NCBI RefSeq assembly: GCF_008933155.1
Contig: NZ_WBVP01000002.1
Location: 62,001 to 126,000, forward strand
Reading direction: 5' to 3'
Length of the DNA: 64,000 nucleotides
Origin: Aliivibrio finisterrensis
GTDB lineage: Bacteria > Pseudomonadota > Gammaproteobacteria > Enterobacterales > Vibrionaceae
How positions within the stretch are numbered: the stretch's first letter is position 1; each line of letters opens with the position of its first letter. Positions 18,024 to 26,308 of the stretch are shown one piece after another. A model generated the notes under the pieces. The model saw only the letters and a list, made by a program, of their open reading frames with translations. It did no database searches and had not been told where the DNA came from. The translations under genes and the position numbers were made by a program.

Positions 18024-18692
18024 ATGAACCACGAAAAAACCTCATTCGTTATCATTGGTGGTACTTCTGGCATTGGTGAAGCAATCGCACAGCTGTTGAC
18101 CAACGAAAGAAATAGTATTCATGTTGCTAGCCGCTCAACAGGTCTAGATATCAGCAATGAAAAGTGCGTTCAACACTACTTTGAATCTATTGGCCCAGTT
18201 GATCACCTTATTATCACAGCTGGATCATTTGCTCCCTCAGGAAAAGTGGTTGATGTCTCCATAGAAGAAGCCAAAGCAGCCTTTGATACCAAATTTTGGG
18301 GCTCAATTTATGCCGCAAAACACGTTGCTAGATATCTCAAACCTAATGGGTCAATCACGCTAACAACAGGTATGTTATCGCGTAAAGTGGTTGCAAATAC
18401 TTACACTAAATCAGCAATAAATGCTGCATTAGAGGCGGTAACAAAAGTCCTAGCAAAAGAGCTGGCTCCAATTCGAGTTAATGCAGTAAGCCCGGGATTA
18501 ACTGCCACCACCGCTTATAAAAATATGGACCCAGCGTCCCGTGAATCTATGTATGACAACGCAAAACAAAATTTACCTGTTGGACACATAGGTCAAGCTT
18601 CAGATATTGCAATGGCCTATGTGATGGCAATTACAAACCCATACATGACAGGTTCAATTATCGATATTGATGGCGGCGCGCTAATTAACTAA
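18024..18692 (+). CDS. Atypical short-chain dehydrogenase/reductase family protein
   Basis: A 222-residue Rossmann protein with the cofactor loop GGTSGIG at 12-18, an A-S-R after strand 2 that suits NADP, and the downstream ELAPIRVNAVSPG. The usual Tyr-x-x-x-Lys is absent: by position YSASK is replaced by K129-S-A-I-N133, as in the SDR branch that has G-A-I-N-G-A. A normal hydride-transfer tetrad is therefore not present, so dehydrogenase activity should not be assumed. It sits in an apparent operon with the old yellow enzyme gene 21 bases downstream. Confidence 0.82.
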   Translation: MNHEKTSFVIIGGTSGIGEAIAQLLTNERNSIHVASRSTGLDISNEKCVQHYFESIGPVDHLIITAGSFAPSGKVVDVSIEEAKAAFDTKFWGSIYAAKHVARYLKPNGSITLTTGMLSRKVVANTYTKSAINAALEAVTKVLAKELAPIRVNAVSPGLTATTAYKNMDPASRESMYDNAKQNLPVGHIGQASDIAMAYVMAITNPYMTGSIIDIDGGALIN

Positions 18693-18713
18693 TTGACAAT
18701 TAAAAGGAAAAAA

Positions 18714-19829
18714 ATGAAAACATTATTTGAAAAAACAAACCTAAAAAAAATCAGCTTACAAAATCGAGTGGTTATGGCCCCAATGACTCGTGCTCGCACT
18801 AGCCAACCCGGTAATATTCCAAATGACATGATGGCGACCTACTATAAGCAGCGTGCTACGGCAGGGTTAATTATCTCTGAAGCAACTCAAATTTCAGATG
18901 ACTCGCAAGGATATTCATTCACTCCTGGTGTTTACACCGATGAACAAGTAAAAGGATGGCAACCAATAACCCAAGCAGCCCATAAAGAAGGCGCTGCAAT
19001 CTTTTGCCAATTATGGCATGTAGGTCGAGTATCTCACCCTACGTTCCAAAAAGGTGAGTTGCCAATTGCTCCCTCTGCGCTTGCTCCTGTTGAAACCAAA
19101 GTGTGGATTTCAGACGAACAAGGTAACGGTAATATGGTTGATTGTATTCAACCACGAGAAATGACTCATGACGATATCAATCGAGTCATTCAAGATTTCG
19201 CCTACTCTGCAAAGCGCGCAATCGAAGCCGGTTTTGATGGGGTTGAAATACATTGCGGTAATGGATATCTGATTGATCAATTTCTTCGTACTAACTCTAA
19301 CCATAGAATGGATAAGTATGGGGACTCTCGAGAGAACCGTCTTCGCTTTTTACTTGAAGTCGTCGATGCCGTAAGTAAAGAAATCGGTTCAGAGAAAGCT
19401 GGCGTTCGACTTGCGCCCTTCATTACATTCAAAGACATGGATTGCCCTGATATCGTCCCGACGATTCTTGACGCCTCAAGAGAGTTACAATCACGCGATA
19501 TTGCTTATTTACATTTATCAGAAGCAGATTGGGACGATGCACCTGTTATTCCTGAAAACTTCCGTATTGAACTAAGAAAACTGTTCACCAATACGATAAT
19601 TGTTGCTGGTAGCTACACACAAGCACGCGCAAATGAAATCCTTAATAAAGGTTATGCTGATCTTGTGGCTTTTGGTCGACCGTTCGTCTCTAACCCAGAC
19701 TTGGTTTCACGCTTAGAGAACAATTATGAGCTAGCGACACTAGATGGTAATACGTTGTTTGGTGGCAATGAACACGGTTATATTGATTACCCTGCCTACA
19801 GTGCAAAAATACTAGAGACGGAACTATGA
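18714..19829 (+). CDS. Old yellow enzyme family alkene/ene reductase
   Basis: A 371-residue FMN-dependent (beta/alpha)8 barrel. The substrate-anchoring pair is H180/N183 in VEIHCGNGYLIDQF, with the upstream MAPMTRAR (21-28), QLWHVGR (99-105) and the FGRPFVSNPDL near the end that binds FMN phosphate. It resembles NemA/OYE enzymes that reduce activated C=C bonds of enones, maleimides and nitro compounds with NAD(P)H. The ATG at 18714 follows AAGGA at good spacing. The stop overlaps the next start by four bases (ATGA), so translation is coupled. Confidence 0.9.
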   Translation: MKTLFEKTNLKKISLQNRVVMAPMTRARTSQPGNIPNDMMATYYKQRATAGLIISEATQISDDSQGYSFTPGVYTDEQVKGWQPITQAAHKEGAAIFCQLWHVGRVSHPTFQKGELPIAPSALAPVETKVWISDEQGNGNMVDCIQPREMTHDDINRVIQDFAYSAKRAIEAGFDGVEIHCGNGYLIDQFLRTNSNHRMDKYGDSRENRLRFLLEVVDAVSKEIGSEKAGVRLAPFITFKDMDCPDIVPTILDASRELQSRDIAYLHLSEADWDDAPVIPENFRIELRKLFTNTIIVAGSYTQARANEILNKGYADLVAFGRPFVSNPDLVSRLENNYELATLDGNTLFGGNEHGYIDYPAYSAKILETEL

Positions 19830-20605
19830 AGAACAAAATAATCCTTGGTGTCACGGATCTTTCTTTTCATCGAGTCACCGCTTCCATTGTTTCGCATGTT
19901 TTAGCGGACATGGGCTTTAAGGTAGAGCGTGTTTACTCTCCACATCAAGAAAACTTTGAGAAATTAAAATCAGGCGACATTGATATGCTCGCTTCTGCTT
20001 GGCTTCCCTCTAGTCATGGTATATATAAATCTGATGTAGAAGAAATAGTCGAATTGCTTGAATTAGGCCTGCACTATAAACCATACGCACATTGGGGAGT
20101 TCCTGATTACATCCCAGAAAGTGCGGTATCTGAAGTAAAAGATTTATTGAAGCCAGAAGTAATCTCACGCATGAATAAGCAAATTCAAGGCATTAATCCG
20201 GGCGCAGGGATCTCTCGATTTTCAATCAAAATGATGGAAACATACGGTTTAAACAACGCAGGCTACCGCTTTTATACCGGAAGCGAAGAAGATTGCTTCA
20301 ATGCATTTGAACAGGCCGTCGAGAATAAAGAGTGGGTTGTTGTTCCATTATGGAAACCTCAATTCCTACATCATAAATACAATATTCGTGAAATTTCCGA
20401 ACCTAAAGGGTTATTGGGAATAATTGATCGTGCTGTATTATTACTTCGACAAGATAAGTCCATAAACTTCACTCAAGAACAAATTAAAACATTAGATGCA
20501 CTTAAATTCTCTAATGAAATTATCGCCGCGCTCGATTATCAAGTTTCCCGAGAAGGAAAAGCGATTGATGAAGTAACCAAGCAATGGCTTAGTCAACAAT
20601 CGTAA
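19826..20605 (+). CDS. ProX/OpuAC-like glycine-betaine-binding fold protein without a signal peptide
   Basis: A 259-residue protein of the OpuAC type-II periplasmic binding fold: GVTDLSFHRVTASIVSHVLADMGF at the start, DIDMLASAWLPSSHG with tryptophan for a cation-pi pocket, GINPGAGISRF, and WVVVPLWKPQF in the last domain. No hydrophobic leader precedes the fold, so it is apparently cytoplasmic, and no ABC permease or ATPase gene is nearby. It overlaps the OYE stop (ATGA). Ligand capture is plausible, but its role in this reductase operon is unclear. Confidence 0.75.
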   Translation: MKNKIILGVTDLSFHRVTASIVSHVLADMGFKVERVYSPHQENFEKLKSGDIDMLASAWLPSSHGIYKSDVEEIVELLELGLHYKPYAHWGVPDYIPESAVSEVKDLLKPEVISRMNKQIQGINPGAGISRFSIKMMETYGLNNAGYRFYTGSEEDCFNAFEQAVENKEWVVVPLWKPQFLHHKYNIREISEPKGLLGIIDRAVLLLRQDKSINFTQEQIKTLDALKFSNEIIAALDYQVSREGKAIDEVTKQWLSQQS

Positions 20606-20642
20606 TAAAAAAGGACGATGTTGTATTTAAATCTCAGCGATA

Positions 20643-20677
20643 AAAAACGCCTAAAGAAATTAACTTTAGGCGTTTTT
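20643..20677 (+). terminator. Terminator of the MFS-SDR-OYE-ProX cluster
   Basis: AAAAACGCCTAAAG (20643-20656) pairs perfectly with CTTTAGGCGTTTTT (20664-20677) over a 7-base loop, with A and T runs on both sides so it can also end the converging usp gene. Confidence 0.9.
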
Positions 20678-20706
20678 ATATTTAAGTTTAACTTATATAT
20701 CAATAA

Positions 20707-21552
20707 CTAACGAATTAGCAATAAAGGCACTTCACTTTTTATTAATACCTTGGTTGTATTGCTGCCTAAAAAAAACTGTCTTAGTGTTGAGTGCCCATAA
20801 GCCCCCATTACCATCATGCCTATCTGATATTCTTTCTGGTACTTCAGCAAAGCATCATCAACAGATCCTGACAGAATGTCTTCATGCACACTGAGCCCTG
20901 CATTTTTCAATTTAATCGCAGCCTTCTCAAAAGCAGCACTCTTTACCGCAAAGTCATCCACCATCACTAAATGACACTCTAAACCAGAAAGCAAAGGCGT
21001 ATTAATTGCTTTTTCAATCAGTTTTTCACTCGTTGGGCTGCCATCAAAAGCAATGAGATAAGACGTTGGGATAGAAAATGGCGCATTCACCACTAATGTA
21101 TGGGATTTAATAGAACGAATAACACTCTCAAGTTGAGAGCCTATCGTTTTATTACTGTCCTGCTCTTCACCTAATTTACCAATCACTAATACTCTTAGTT
21201 CATTTTCTAAATCAATCAGGCTTTCCAGTAAACTTCCATGACGTTGTAGTTGCTCAACATGGCTAATGCCTTTATTCATTACCCATTCAGCCGCTTCTTC
21301 CAGCAATTGTTTTCCATGCTTGAGTGCGACTTTACTGCGGGCTTCATCCAATTTTGCAAGTTCATTAAGCAACTCTTCTTGGCTGCCTAATCCTATTTGC
21401 CCAGAGAACTCACTCACAACAGGTCTAGTGGTTTTATCGAGAGCATGCAATAAGACAAGCGGCGCATTAATCTTAGATGCAACCCATGCACTCGCTTCAC
21501 ACGTTGCAAGCGTCATCGGAGATCCATCAATACAAGCTATTATATTTTTCAT
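20707..21552 (-). CDS. Universal stress protein, tandem UspA domains
   Basis: A 281-residue protein made of two UspA folds (about 1-145 and 150-281). Only the second has the ATP-binding glycine pattern MGAYGHSTLRQFFLGSNTTKVL, typical of ATP-binding Usp; the first has the looser VIGKLGEEQDSN form. It is cytoplasmic. It starts 11 bases after the SulP stop, so the two are co-transcribed, a common pairing in which Usp is thought to modulate the anion transporter. Confidence 0.88.
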   Translation of the reverse strand: MKNIIACIDGSPMTLATCEASAWVASKINAPLVLLHALDKTTRPVVSEFSGQIGLGSQEELLNELAKLDEARSKVALKHGKQLLEEAAEWVMNKGISHVEQLQRHGSLLESLIDLENELRVLVIGKLGEEQDSNKTIGSQLESVIRSIKSHTLVVNAPFSIPTSYLIAFDGSPTSEKLIEKAINTPLLSGLECHLVMVDDFAVKSAAFEKAAIKLKNAGLSVHEDILSGSVDDALLKYQKEYQIGMMVMGAYGHSTLRQFFLGSNTTKVLIKSEVPLLLIR

Positions 21553-21562
21553 TTTCTAATCC

Positions 21563-23050
21563 TTAATGTCCGGCCAATAGTTTTTCAACTTCTTCTGGTT
21601 TGTCATGTACACCAAATTTATCAACAATCGTCTGGGTTGCTTGGTTCATTCCGATAAGCTCGACTTGAGTCCCCTCTCGGCGAAACTTGACCACCACTTT
21701 ATCCAATGCAGAGACTGAAGTAACATCCCAGAAATGCGCAGCCGATAAATCAATCGTCACGCTCTCGATCACTTCTTTAAAATCAAAAGAAGTAATAAAT
21801 TTATCCGATGAGGCGAAGAATACTTGCCCTATTACGGTATATTCACGCGATTTATGTGCGTCCGAATTATTCTTTATCACCATCATACGACTGATTTTAT
21901 TAGCAAAGAACAATGACGCAAGCAAGACACCGACCAGAACACCAATAGCTAAATTATGCGTCATTACCACAATAATCACCGTGGCTAACATAACAATATT
22001 GGTTGATATTGGGTGCTTTCTTAAATCAGTAATTGAACTCCATGAGAAAGTACCGATAGATACCATTATCATCACAGCGACTAAGGCTGCCATTGGGATT
22101 TGTTTTAACCAAGGACCAAGAAAAACCACCATAATTAACAAAAACACACCAGCAGATAACGTTGATAAACGTCCACGGCCGCCCGACTTTATATTAATCA
22201 TTGATTGTCCGATCATCGCACAACCTGCCATACCACCAAGAAAACCCGTAAATATATTGGCAAGCCCTTGGCCTTTACACTCGCGGTTTTTATCGCTGGT
22301 GGTATCGGTGAGATCATCGACAATCGTTGCTGTCATCATGGATTCTAATAAACCCACCACTGCCAAACCAATAGAATACGGCAAGATAATTAATAGCGTT
22401 TCTAGGTTTAAAGGCACATCAGGCCATAAGAAAATTGGCAAGGTATCAGGTAGATGTCCCATATCTCCAACAGTACGAATATCAATATTAAATGACATCG
22501 AAATGGCGGTTAATACGATAATACAGACTAAAGGCGAAGGAATTAATTTACCGATAACCGGTAGGTATGGGAACAGATAGATAATCCCTAAACCGGCGGC
22601 TGTCATGGCGTAAACATGCCAAGTTACATTCGTGAGCTCAGGTAGTTGCGCCATAAAGATCAATATGGCTAACGCATTAACAAACCCAGTAACAACCGAG
22701 CGAGAAACAAAACGCATCAAGCTGCCTAGTTTTAAATAACCCGCTAAGATCTGCAATACACCAGTAAGAACGGTTACGGCAAGTAAATATTCTAACCCGT
22801 GTTCTTTAACTAACGTGACCATCAATAGTGCCATTGCACCAGTCGCAGCTGAGATCATCCCAGAGCGACCTCCAGTAAAAGCAATAACAACTGAAATACT
22901 GAAAGAAGCGTATAACCCAATTTTAGGATCAACACCTGCGATGATAGAAAAGGCGATAGCTTCAGGAATTAAAGCAAGAGCAACAACGATGCCCGCAAGG
23001 AGATCACCACGGATATTAGACATCCAGTCAATTTTGAAATTTTTAAACAT
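21563..23050 (-). CDS. SulP family anion transporter with STAS domain
   Basis: A 495-residue membrane protein with the SulP core of about 12 segments (residues 12-385: [58 protein letters not shown]) and a C-terminal STAS domain (about 400-490; [19 protein letters not shown]). Such proteins import sulfate, bicarbonate or dicarboxylates with Na+ or H+. The substrate is not decidable here; the Q/S-rich signature resembles BicA-type and sulfate types alike. It is the first gene of a two-gene unit with usp. Confidence 0.9.
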   Translation of the reverse strand: MFKNFKIDWMSNIRGDLLAGIVVALALIPEAIAFSIIAGVDPKIGLYASFSISVVIAFTGGRSGMISAATGAMALLMVTLVKEHGLEYLLAVTVLTGVLQILAGYLKLGSLMRFVSRSVVTGFVNALAILIFMAQLPELTNVTWHVYAMTAAGLGIIYLFPYLPVIGKLIPSPLVCIIVLTAISMSFNIDIRTVGDMGHLPDTLPIFLWPDVPLNLETLLIILPYSIGLAVVGLLESMMTATIVDDLTDTTSDKNRECKGQGLANIFTGFLGGMAGCAMIGQSMINIKSGGRGRLSTLSAGVFLLIMVVFLGPWLKQIPMAALVAVMIMVSIGTFSWSSITDLRKHPISTNIVMLATVIIVVMTHNLAIGVLVGVLLASLFFANKISRMMVIKNNSDAHKSREYTVIGQVFFASSDKFITSFDFKEVIESVTIDLSAAHFWDVTSVSALDKVVVKFRREGTQVELIGMNQATQTIVDKFGVHDKPEEVEKLLAGH

Positions 23051-23122
23051 TGAATTCTCAATTTATGCACGGTAATACGTACCCGAAATAGATCTGGGGT
23101 GTAAATAGGTGCTTCTTTGATA

Positions 23123-23284
23123 ATACCAATTCCAGTAATTCTCTAGTCATTATTACTGGTTAAATCACATAATAGCTTCGTTAAAAATTATTTAAGTAGA
23201 ATAAATACTTATCAGAATTTTTGCCTTGCTCTTAAGTGGTTTCCCTGCGTAATAAATAGACCATTTAATTAATGGCAATGGTAT
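23123..23284. repeat. MITE-like repeat, copy A (162 bp)
   Basis: The 162-bp element begins ATACCAAT and ends AATGGTAT, near-perfect terminal inverted repeats. It is a diverged duplicate of the element at 26140-26301: blocks such as TTATTACTGGTTAAAT, CGTTAAAAATTAT, AGAATTTTTGCCTT and CTGCGTAATAAATAGA recur in the same order and spacing. It has no coding frame. Confidence 0.75.
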
Positions 23285-23563
23285 GAGTTTTAGCGCAGAA
23301 AAGTAGCCGAAAGTACGGCAAAGAATTAACAAGCGCAAAGAGTTAAGCCGAATACTCAGTCGAGTACAGTGCTTAGGTTAGCAATGAGAGCTATAGGGGG
23401 GATGGAGCGTTTAAGGCGGCGTAATTAACACAGTGATTAATATTCTCTAAATCAAACAGGAGGCCAGTGTATATTTATAAAGTCATCCCTTCAATTTCCA
23501 TTATCGGTTATTTAGGTTCCATTAATGCATCTATGAAAGTTAGAATATTAATGAAAATAATTA
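23285..23563. other. Unexplained non-coding block beside MITE copy A
   Basis: About 280 bases, with a locally G-rich tract (GCTATAGGGGGGATGGAGCG near 23390) that differs from the AT-rich surroundings. There is no open frame on either strand. It does not occur beside copy B, so it is not part of the repeat. Possible structured RNA or older mobile debris; no assignment. Confidence 0.3.
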
Positions 23564-24439
23564 TTATACCAATTTTCTAGGTAACAACTTCGTATAAAAC
23601 CCCGTAACAAACATGGTGCCTATCACCACGAGAACCGTACCTATAATGGCATTTATCCCAACAGTTTCCCCTAAAAATAAGTAGCCCCATAAAATCCCAA
23701 AAACAGGAATAATAAAGGTAACAGTTAAGGCTGAAGAAGCGCCAAGTTCTTTAATCAGTCTAAAATACAACAAGTAAGCTAAACCCGTACACACAGCACC
23801 AAGGGCAAATACAGCGAAAACAATATCTACACTCACCACTTCTCTTACTGGCATAAAAGGAACAAGCGGTAACACCAAGATAACAGAAGCCCACATACTG
23901 CCGTGTGCGTTATTAAACGGCTCAACGCTTGGTGCATTTTTGGCATAATTAGTTGCAACACCATAGCTAAATGCGCCCATTAAGGCTGCAATCATCGGGA
24001 TAATGGCTTCATCACCAACATTAATCGCCTCCCATCCAACCAAAACGCTAACCCCGATCATACCTAGAACCAAACCAAACACGACCTCTTTGGTTAACCA
24101 AGTTCGAGTCCATACCGCCCCAATAATCGCACCCCAAATTGGAGCGGTAGAATTAAGAATAGCTAAAGTAGATACATTTAAAATTTGTGCTGAATAAGCA
24201 AATAATAAGAAAGGTAATGCTGAATTAAACAACCCCAAAATAAGGAAGTGCTTAATATTTGACATAAAGTGTAGGGATTTTTTCAGAAATAAGGAAACAA
24301 CAAGTAGAGTCAATGCAGCGAAAGCAACCCGTGTCTCAATTAATACGGCAGGCCCTAACGGGTTTGCTGCAATTCTAACAAATAAAAATGAACCGCCCCA
24401 CAACGCAGCTAAGGTAAATAAACTTAATATATTAATCAT
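23564..24439 (-). CDS. EamA/DMT superfamily exporter
   Basis: A 291-residue protein with ten predicted membrane helices in two EamA repeats. The first opens LFTLAALWGGSFLFVRIA (family signature L-W-G-x-x-F) and the second covers GALGAVCTGLAYLLYFRLIKELGAS. The DMT family exports amino acids or drugs; substrate unknown. The ATG at 24439 is favoured by GGGA six bases upstream; the frame extends to a TTG at 24451. It lies 81 bases downstream of the NTF2-like gene, same strand. Confidence 0.88.
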   Translation of the reverse strand: MINILSLFTLAALWGGSFLFVRIAANPLGPAVLIETRVAFAALTLLVVSLFLKKSLHFMSNIKHFLILGLFNSALPFLLFAYSAQILNVSTLAILNSTAPIWGAIIGAVWTRTWLTKEVVFGLVLGMIGVSVLVGWEAINVGDEAIIPMIAALMGAFSYGVATNYAKNAPSVEPFNNAHGSMWASVILVLPLVPFMPVREVVSVDIVFAVFALGAVCTGLAYLLYFRLIKELGASSALTVTFIIPVFGILWGYLFLGETVGINAIIGTVLVVIGTMFVTGFYTKLLPRKLV

Positions 24440-24520
24440 CCATGATCCCAAACTGTAGGTAATTTTTTAGTGTGGTTGATAATGACAAATCACTCAACCA
24501 CATAATCTCAAAAATGCTTT

Positions 24521-24895
24521 CTAACGCTCGCCTTGTACTTCAAAGTCATCAGAAATCAAACGTGCTTTACCATCGTTTTGAATTGTCCAATGTTCACGAT
24601 GTACAACACCAAATGCTTTGTTCATCGTCCAATTCGCCGTTAATAGGTAACCATCTTCACCGATTGGCTCCCATTTAACTTCGGTATAATCAACATCAGC
24701 AAAACCTTGGTCCATAATGTTTTGCCAAAATGCTTGGATCTCTTCGCGGCCTGTAAATGTACCAAATGGACGCGCTTCCATCACCGTACCTTCAGCGTAT
24801 TGTATTGCACAACCTGCTGCATCTTGAGAGTTAAAAGCCTGTTGCCATGCTGAAATGCCAGCTTTGCATGCTGCTAAAATTTGTTCTTGAGCCAT
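24521..24895 (-). CDS. NTF2-like / SnoaL-like protein
   Basis: A 124-residue cone-fold protein of the NTF2-like superfamily (DUF4440/SnoaL type): ISAWQQAFNSQDAAGCAIQYAEG, F-G-T-F-T-G-R-E-E-I-Q-A-F-W, and an end L-T-A-N-W-T-M-N-K...HREHWTIQNDGKARL. Usually small ligand-binding or isomerase-like enzymes. The start at 24895 has AGGAGA seven bases upstream; the longer frame to 24958 has none. It is divergent from a LysR gene, so it is the probable target. Confidence 0.8.
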   Translation of the reverse strand: MAQEQILAACKAGISAWQQAFNSQDAAGCAIQYAEGTVMEARPFGTFTGREEIQAFWQNIMDQGFADVDYTEVKWEPIGEDGYLLTANWTMNKAFGVVHREHWTIQNDGKARLISDDFEVQGER

Positions 24896-25010
24896 GATTG
24901 TTTCTCCTAATGTTTGTATACAATGAACTATACGTGCATTATTGAAACCGAAAAACAAACCAATAAGAACTCACTGTTTAATAAAATAGAACAATAGGAT
25001 TTAAAAGAGC

Positions 25011-25877
25011 ATGAATAAACTTAAACAGATGACCCTTTTTATGACGATTGTTGAAACAGGATCAATCACTAAAGCGGCTGAGAAATTGGAACTGTCTAAG
25101 TCTGTGATTAGCCAACACTTAAAGCAACTAGAGCATGAACTTGCTATTCCATTGCTCAAACGTACAACAAGAAAACAATCACTCACCGCCTCTGGAGAGC
25201 ATTTCTATCTGCAATGCTGTGAGATGCACAAATTAGCAGAAAAGGCATGGAGTGATATCTTACATCAGCAAGAATCTCCTCAAGGAAAATTGTCTGTCAC
25301 CGCTCCACACGCCTTAATGAACAGCATTGTTATTCCGGCTCTTAGCTCCGTATTTAACACGCACAAAGAAGTTGGACTAAACTTAATCGCGCATGATGGA
25401 CAGCTTGATTTGATGCAAGAAGAAATCGACCTAGCTATCCGTGTTGGCGAATCAAAATTAAGTAACCTAAAGCAGAAACGCATTGGAACCATACAAGACG
25501 TATTATGTATTGCCAAAGGCTATCCAGAGTTTGCTATTGATAGCATTGAGGCCTTGCCTTATGTTGCAAATCACTGGCAATCAAAACAAATTTCGCATCA
25601 GCTAATAAATACGACCACAAAAAATACCCGAGTTATAAACTTTATCGCTGCCCATCAAGTCAACACGGTTCAAAATAGTTTAGCTTTAATAAAAAATGGG
25701 TTCGGAATTGGGCTGCTTCCTGAGTTTATCTATTTACAACATCAAGATGAGTTAAAAGAAGTGTTACCTACTTTTGAAATGAAAGCGTCTAATGTCTATG
25801 CCCTTCATCCCTTTCATGGGCAAATTCCAATTAGTGTAAGAATGGCAATTGATGCCATTGAAAGTGCATTAGCCTAG
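25011..25877 (+). CDS. LysR family regulator divergent from the NTF2-like gene
   Basis: A 288-residue LysR regulator. Helix-turn-helix at about residues 18-37 (ITKAAEKLELSKSVISQHLK), then an effector domain with LDLMQEEIDLAIRVGES and GFGIGLLPEFI near the end. The divergent gene on the minus strand encodes an NTF2-like protein; TTGTATACAA, a 10-bp palindrome at 24914-24923, sits in the shared region near the neighbour's start and may be an operator. Inducer unknown. Confidence 0.85.
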   Translation: MNKLKQMTLFMTIVETGSITKAAEKLELSKSVISQHLKQLEHELAIPLLKRTTRKQSLTASGEHFYLQCCEMHKLAEKAWSDILHQQESPQGKLSVTAPHALMNSIVIPALSSVFNTHKEVGLNLIAHDGQLDLMQEEIDLAIRVGESKLSNLKQKRIGTIQDVLCIAKGYPEFAIDSIEALPYVANHWQSKQISHQLINTTTKNTRVINFIAAHQVNTVQNSLALIKNGFGIGLLPEFIYLQHQDELKEVLPTFEMKASNVYALHPFHGQIPISVRMAIDAIESALA

Positions 25878-25963
25878 TTATCTACCTGCTACACTTCGTT
25901 TTATTCATTGAATTATGAATTGTCTCAATATTTAGCAAAGTACCACCCAAAGAAAAAGGTATT

Positions 25964-26058
25964 ATGTGCGGATACATTTATCACGCATTAATTCTTTATA
26001 TTCAAAGGAAAAAATTATGAAAAGTCCTTATCCATTGGACTGTAGAAGAAGAAAATAA
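25964..26058 (+). CDS. Two overlapping mini-ORFs (18 and 13 codons), possible leader peptides
   Basis: ATG 25964 opens an 18-codon frame whose TGA (26018-26020) overlaps the ATG at 26017 of a 13-codon frame (MKSPYPLD...RRRK) that has AAAGGA at good spacing and three consecutive AGA codons. A terminator hairpin follows at 26097-26126. The coupling and hairpin resemble an attenuator, but no regulated gene follows on this strand. Speculative. Confidence 0.3.
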
Positions 26059-26096
26059 GTAGACACTTAATAACTATCACTTCAACACTTTCAATT

Positions 26097-26126
26097 AAAG
26101 TGGCCTCATTATGAAGCCACTTTTTT
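26097..26126 (+). terminator. Hairpin terminator in the gap before MITE copy B
   Basis: AAAGTGGC (26097-26104) pairs with GCCACTTT (26116-26123) over an 11-base loop, followed by six Ts in all. Confidence 0.7.
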
Positions 26127-26139
26127 ATATCTAAATATA

Positions 26140-26301
26140 ATACCAATTTCATTAATTATCTGACCATTATTACTGGTTAAATAACTCAATAGTTGCGTTA
26201 AAAATTATGATTGTAGAATAACTACTTATAAGAATTTTTGCCTTACTCTTAAGTGATTTTCCTGCGTAATAAATAGATCACCTAATTAGTTACATTGGTA
26301 T
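26140..26301. repeat. MITE-like repeat, copy B (162 bp)
   Basis: Begins ATACCAAT and ends ATTGGTAT, perfect 8-bp terminal inverted repeats. It has the same length and order of conserved blocks as 23123-23284. It ends seven bases before the end of the phoX gene on the minus strand. Confidence 0.8.
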
Positions 26302-26308
26302 AAAGATC

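Noticed and set aside
21687-22580. 297-codon plus-strand ORF opposite SulP
   Set aside because: The SulP gene on the other strand has clear membrane and STAS domains; this frame is its shadow.
24914-24923. TTGTATACAA palindrome as a confirmed operator
   Set aside because: Only 10 bp, close to a ribosome binding site and can occur by chance; mentioned in the LysR entry only.
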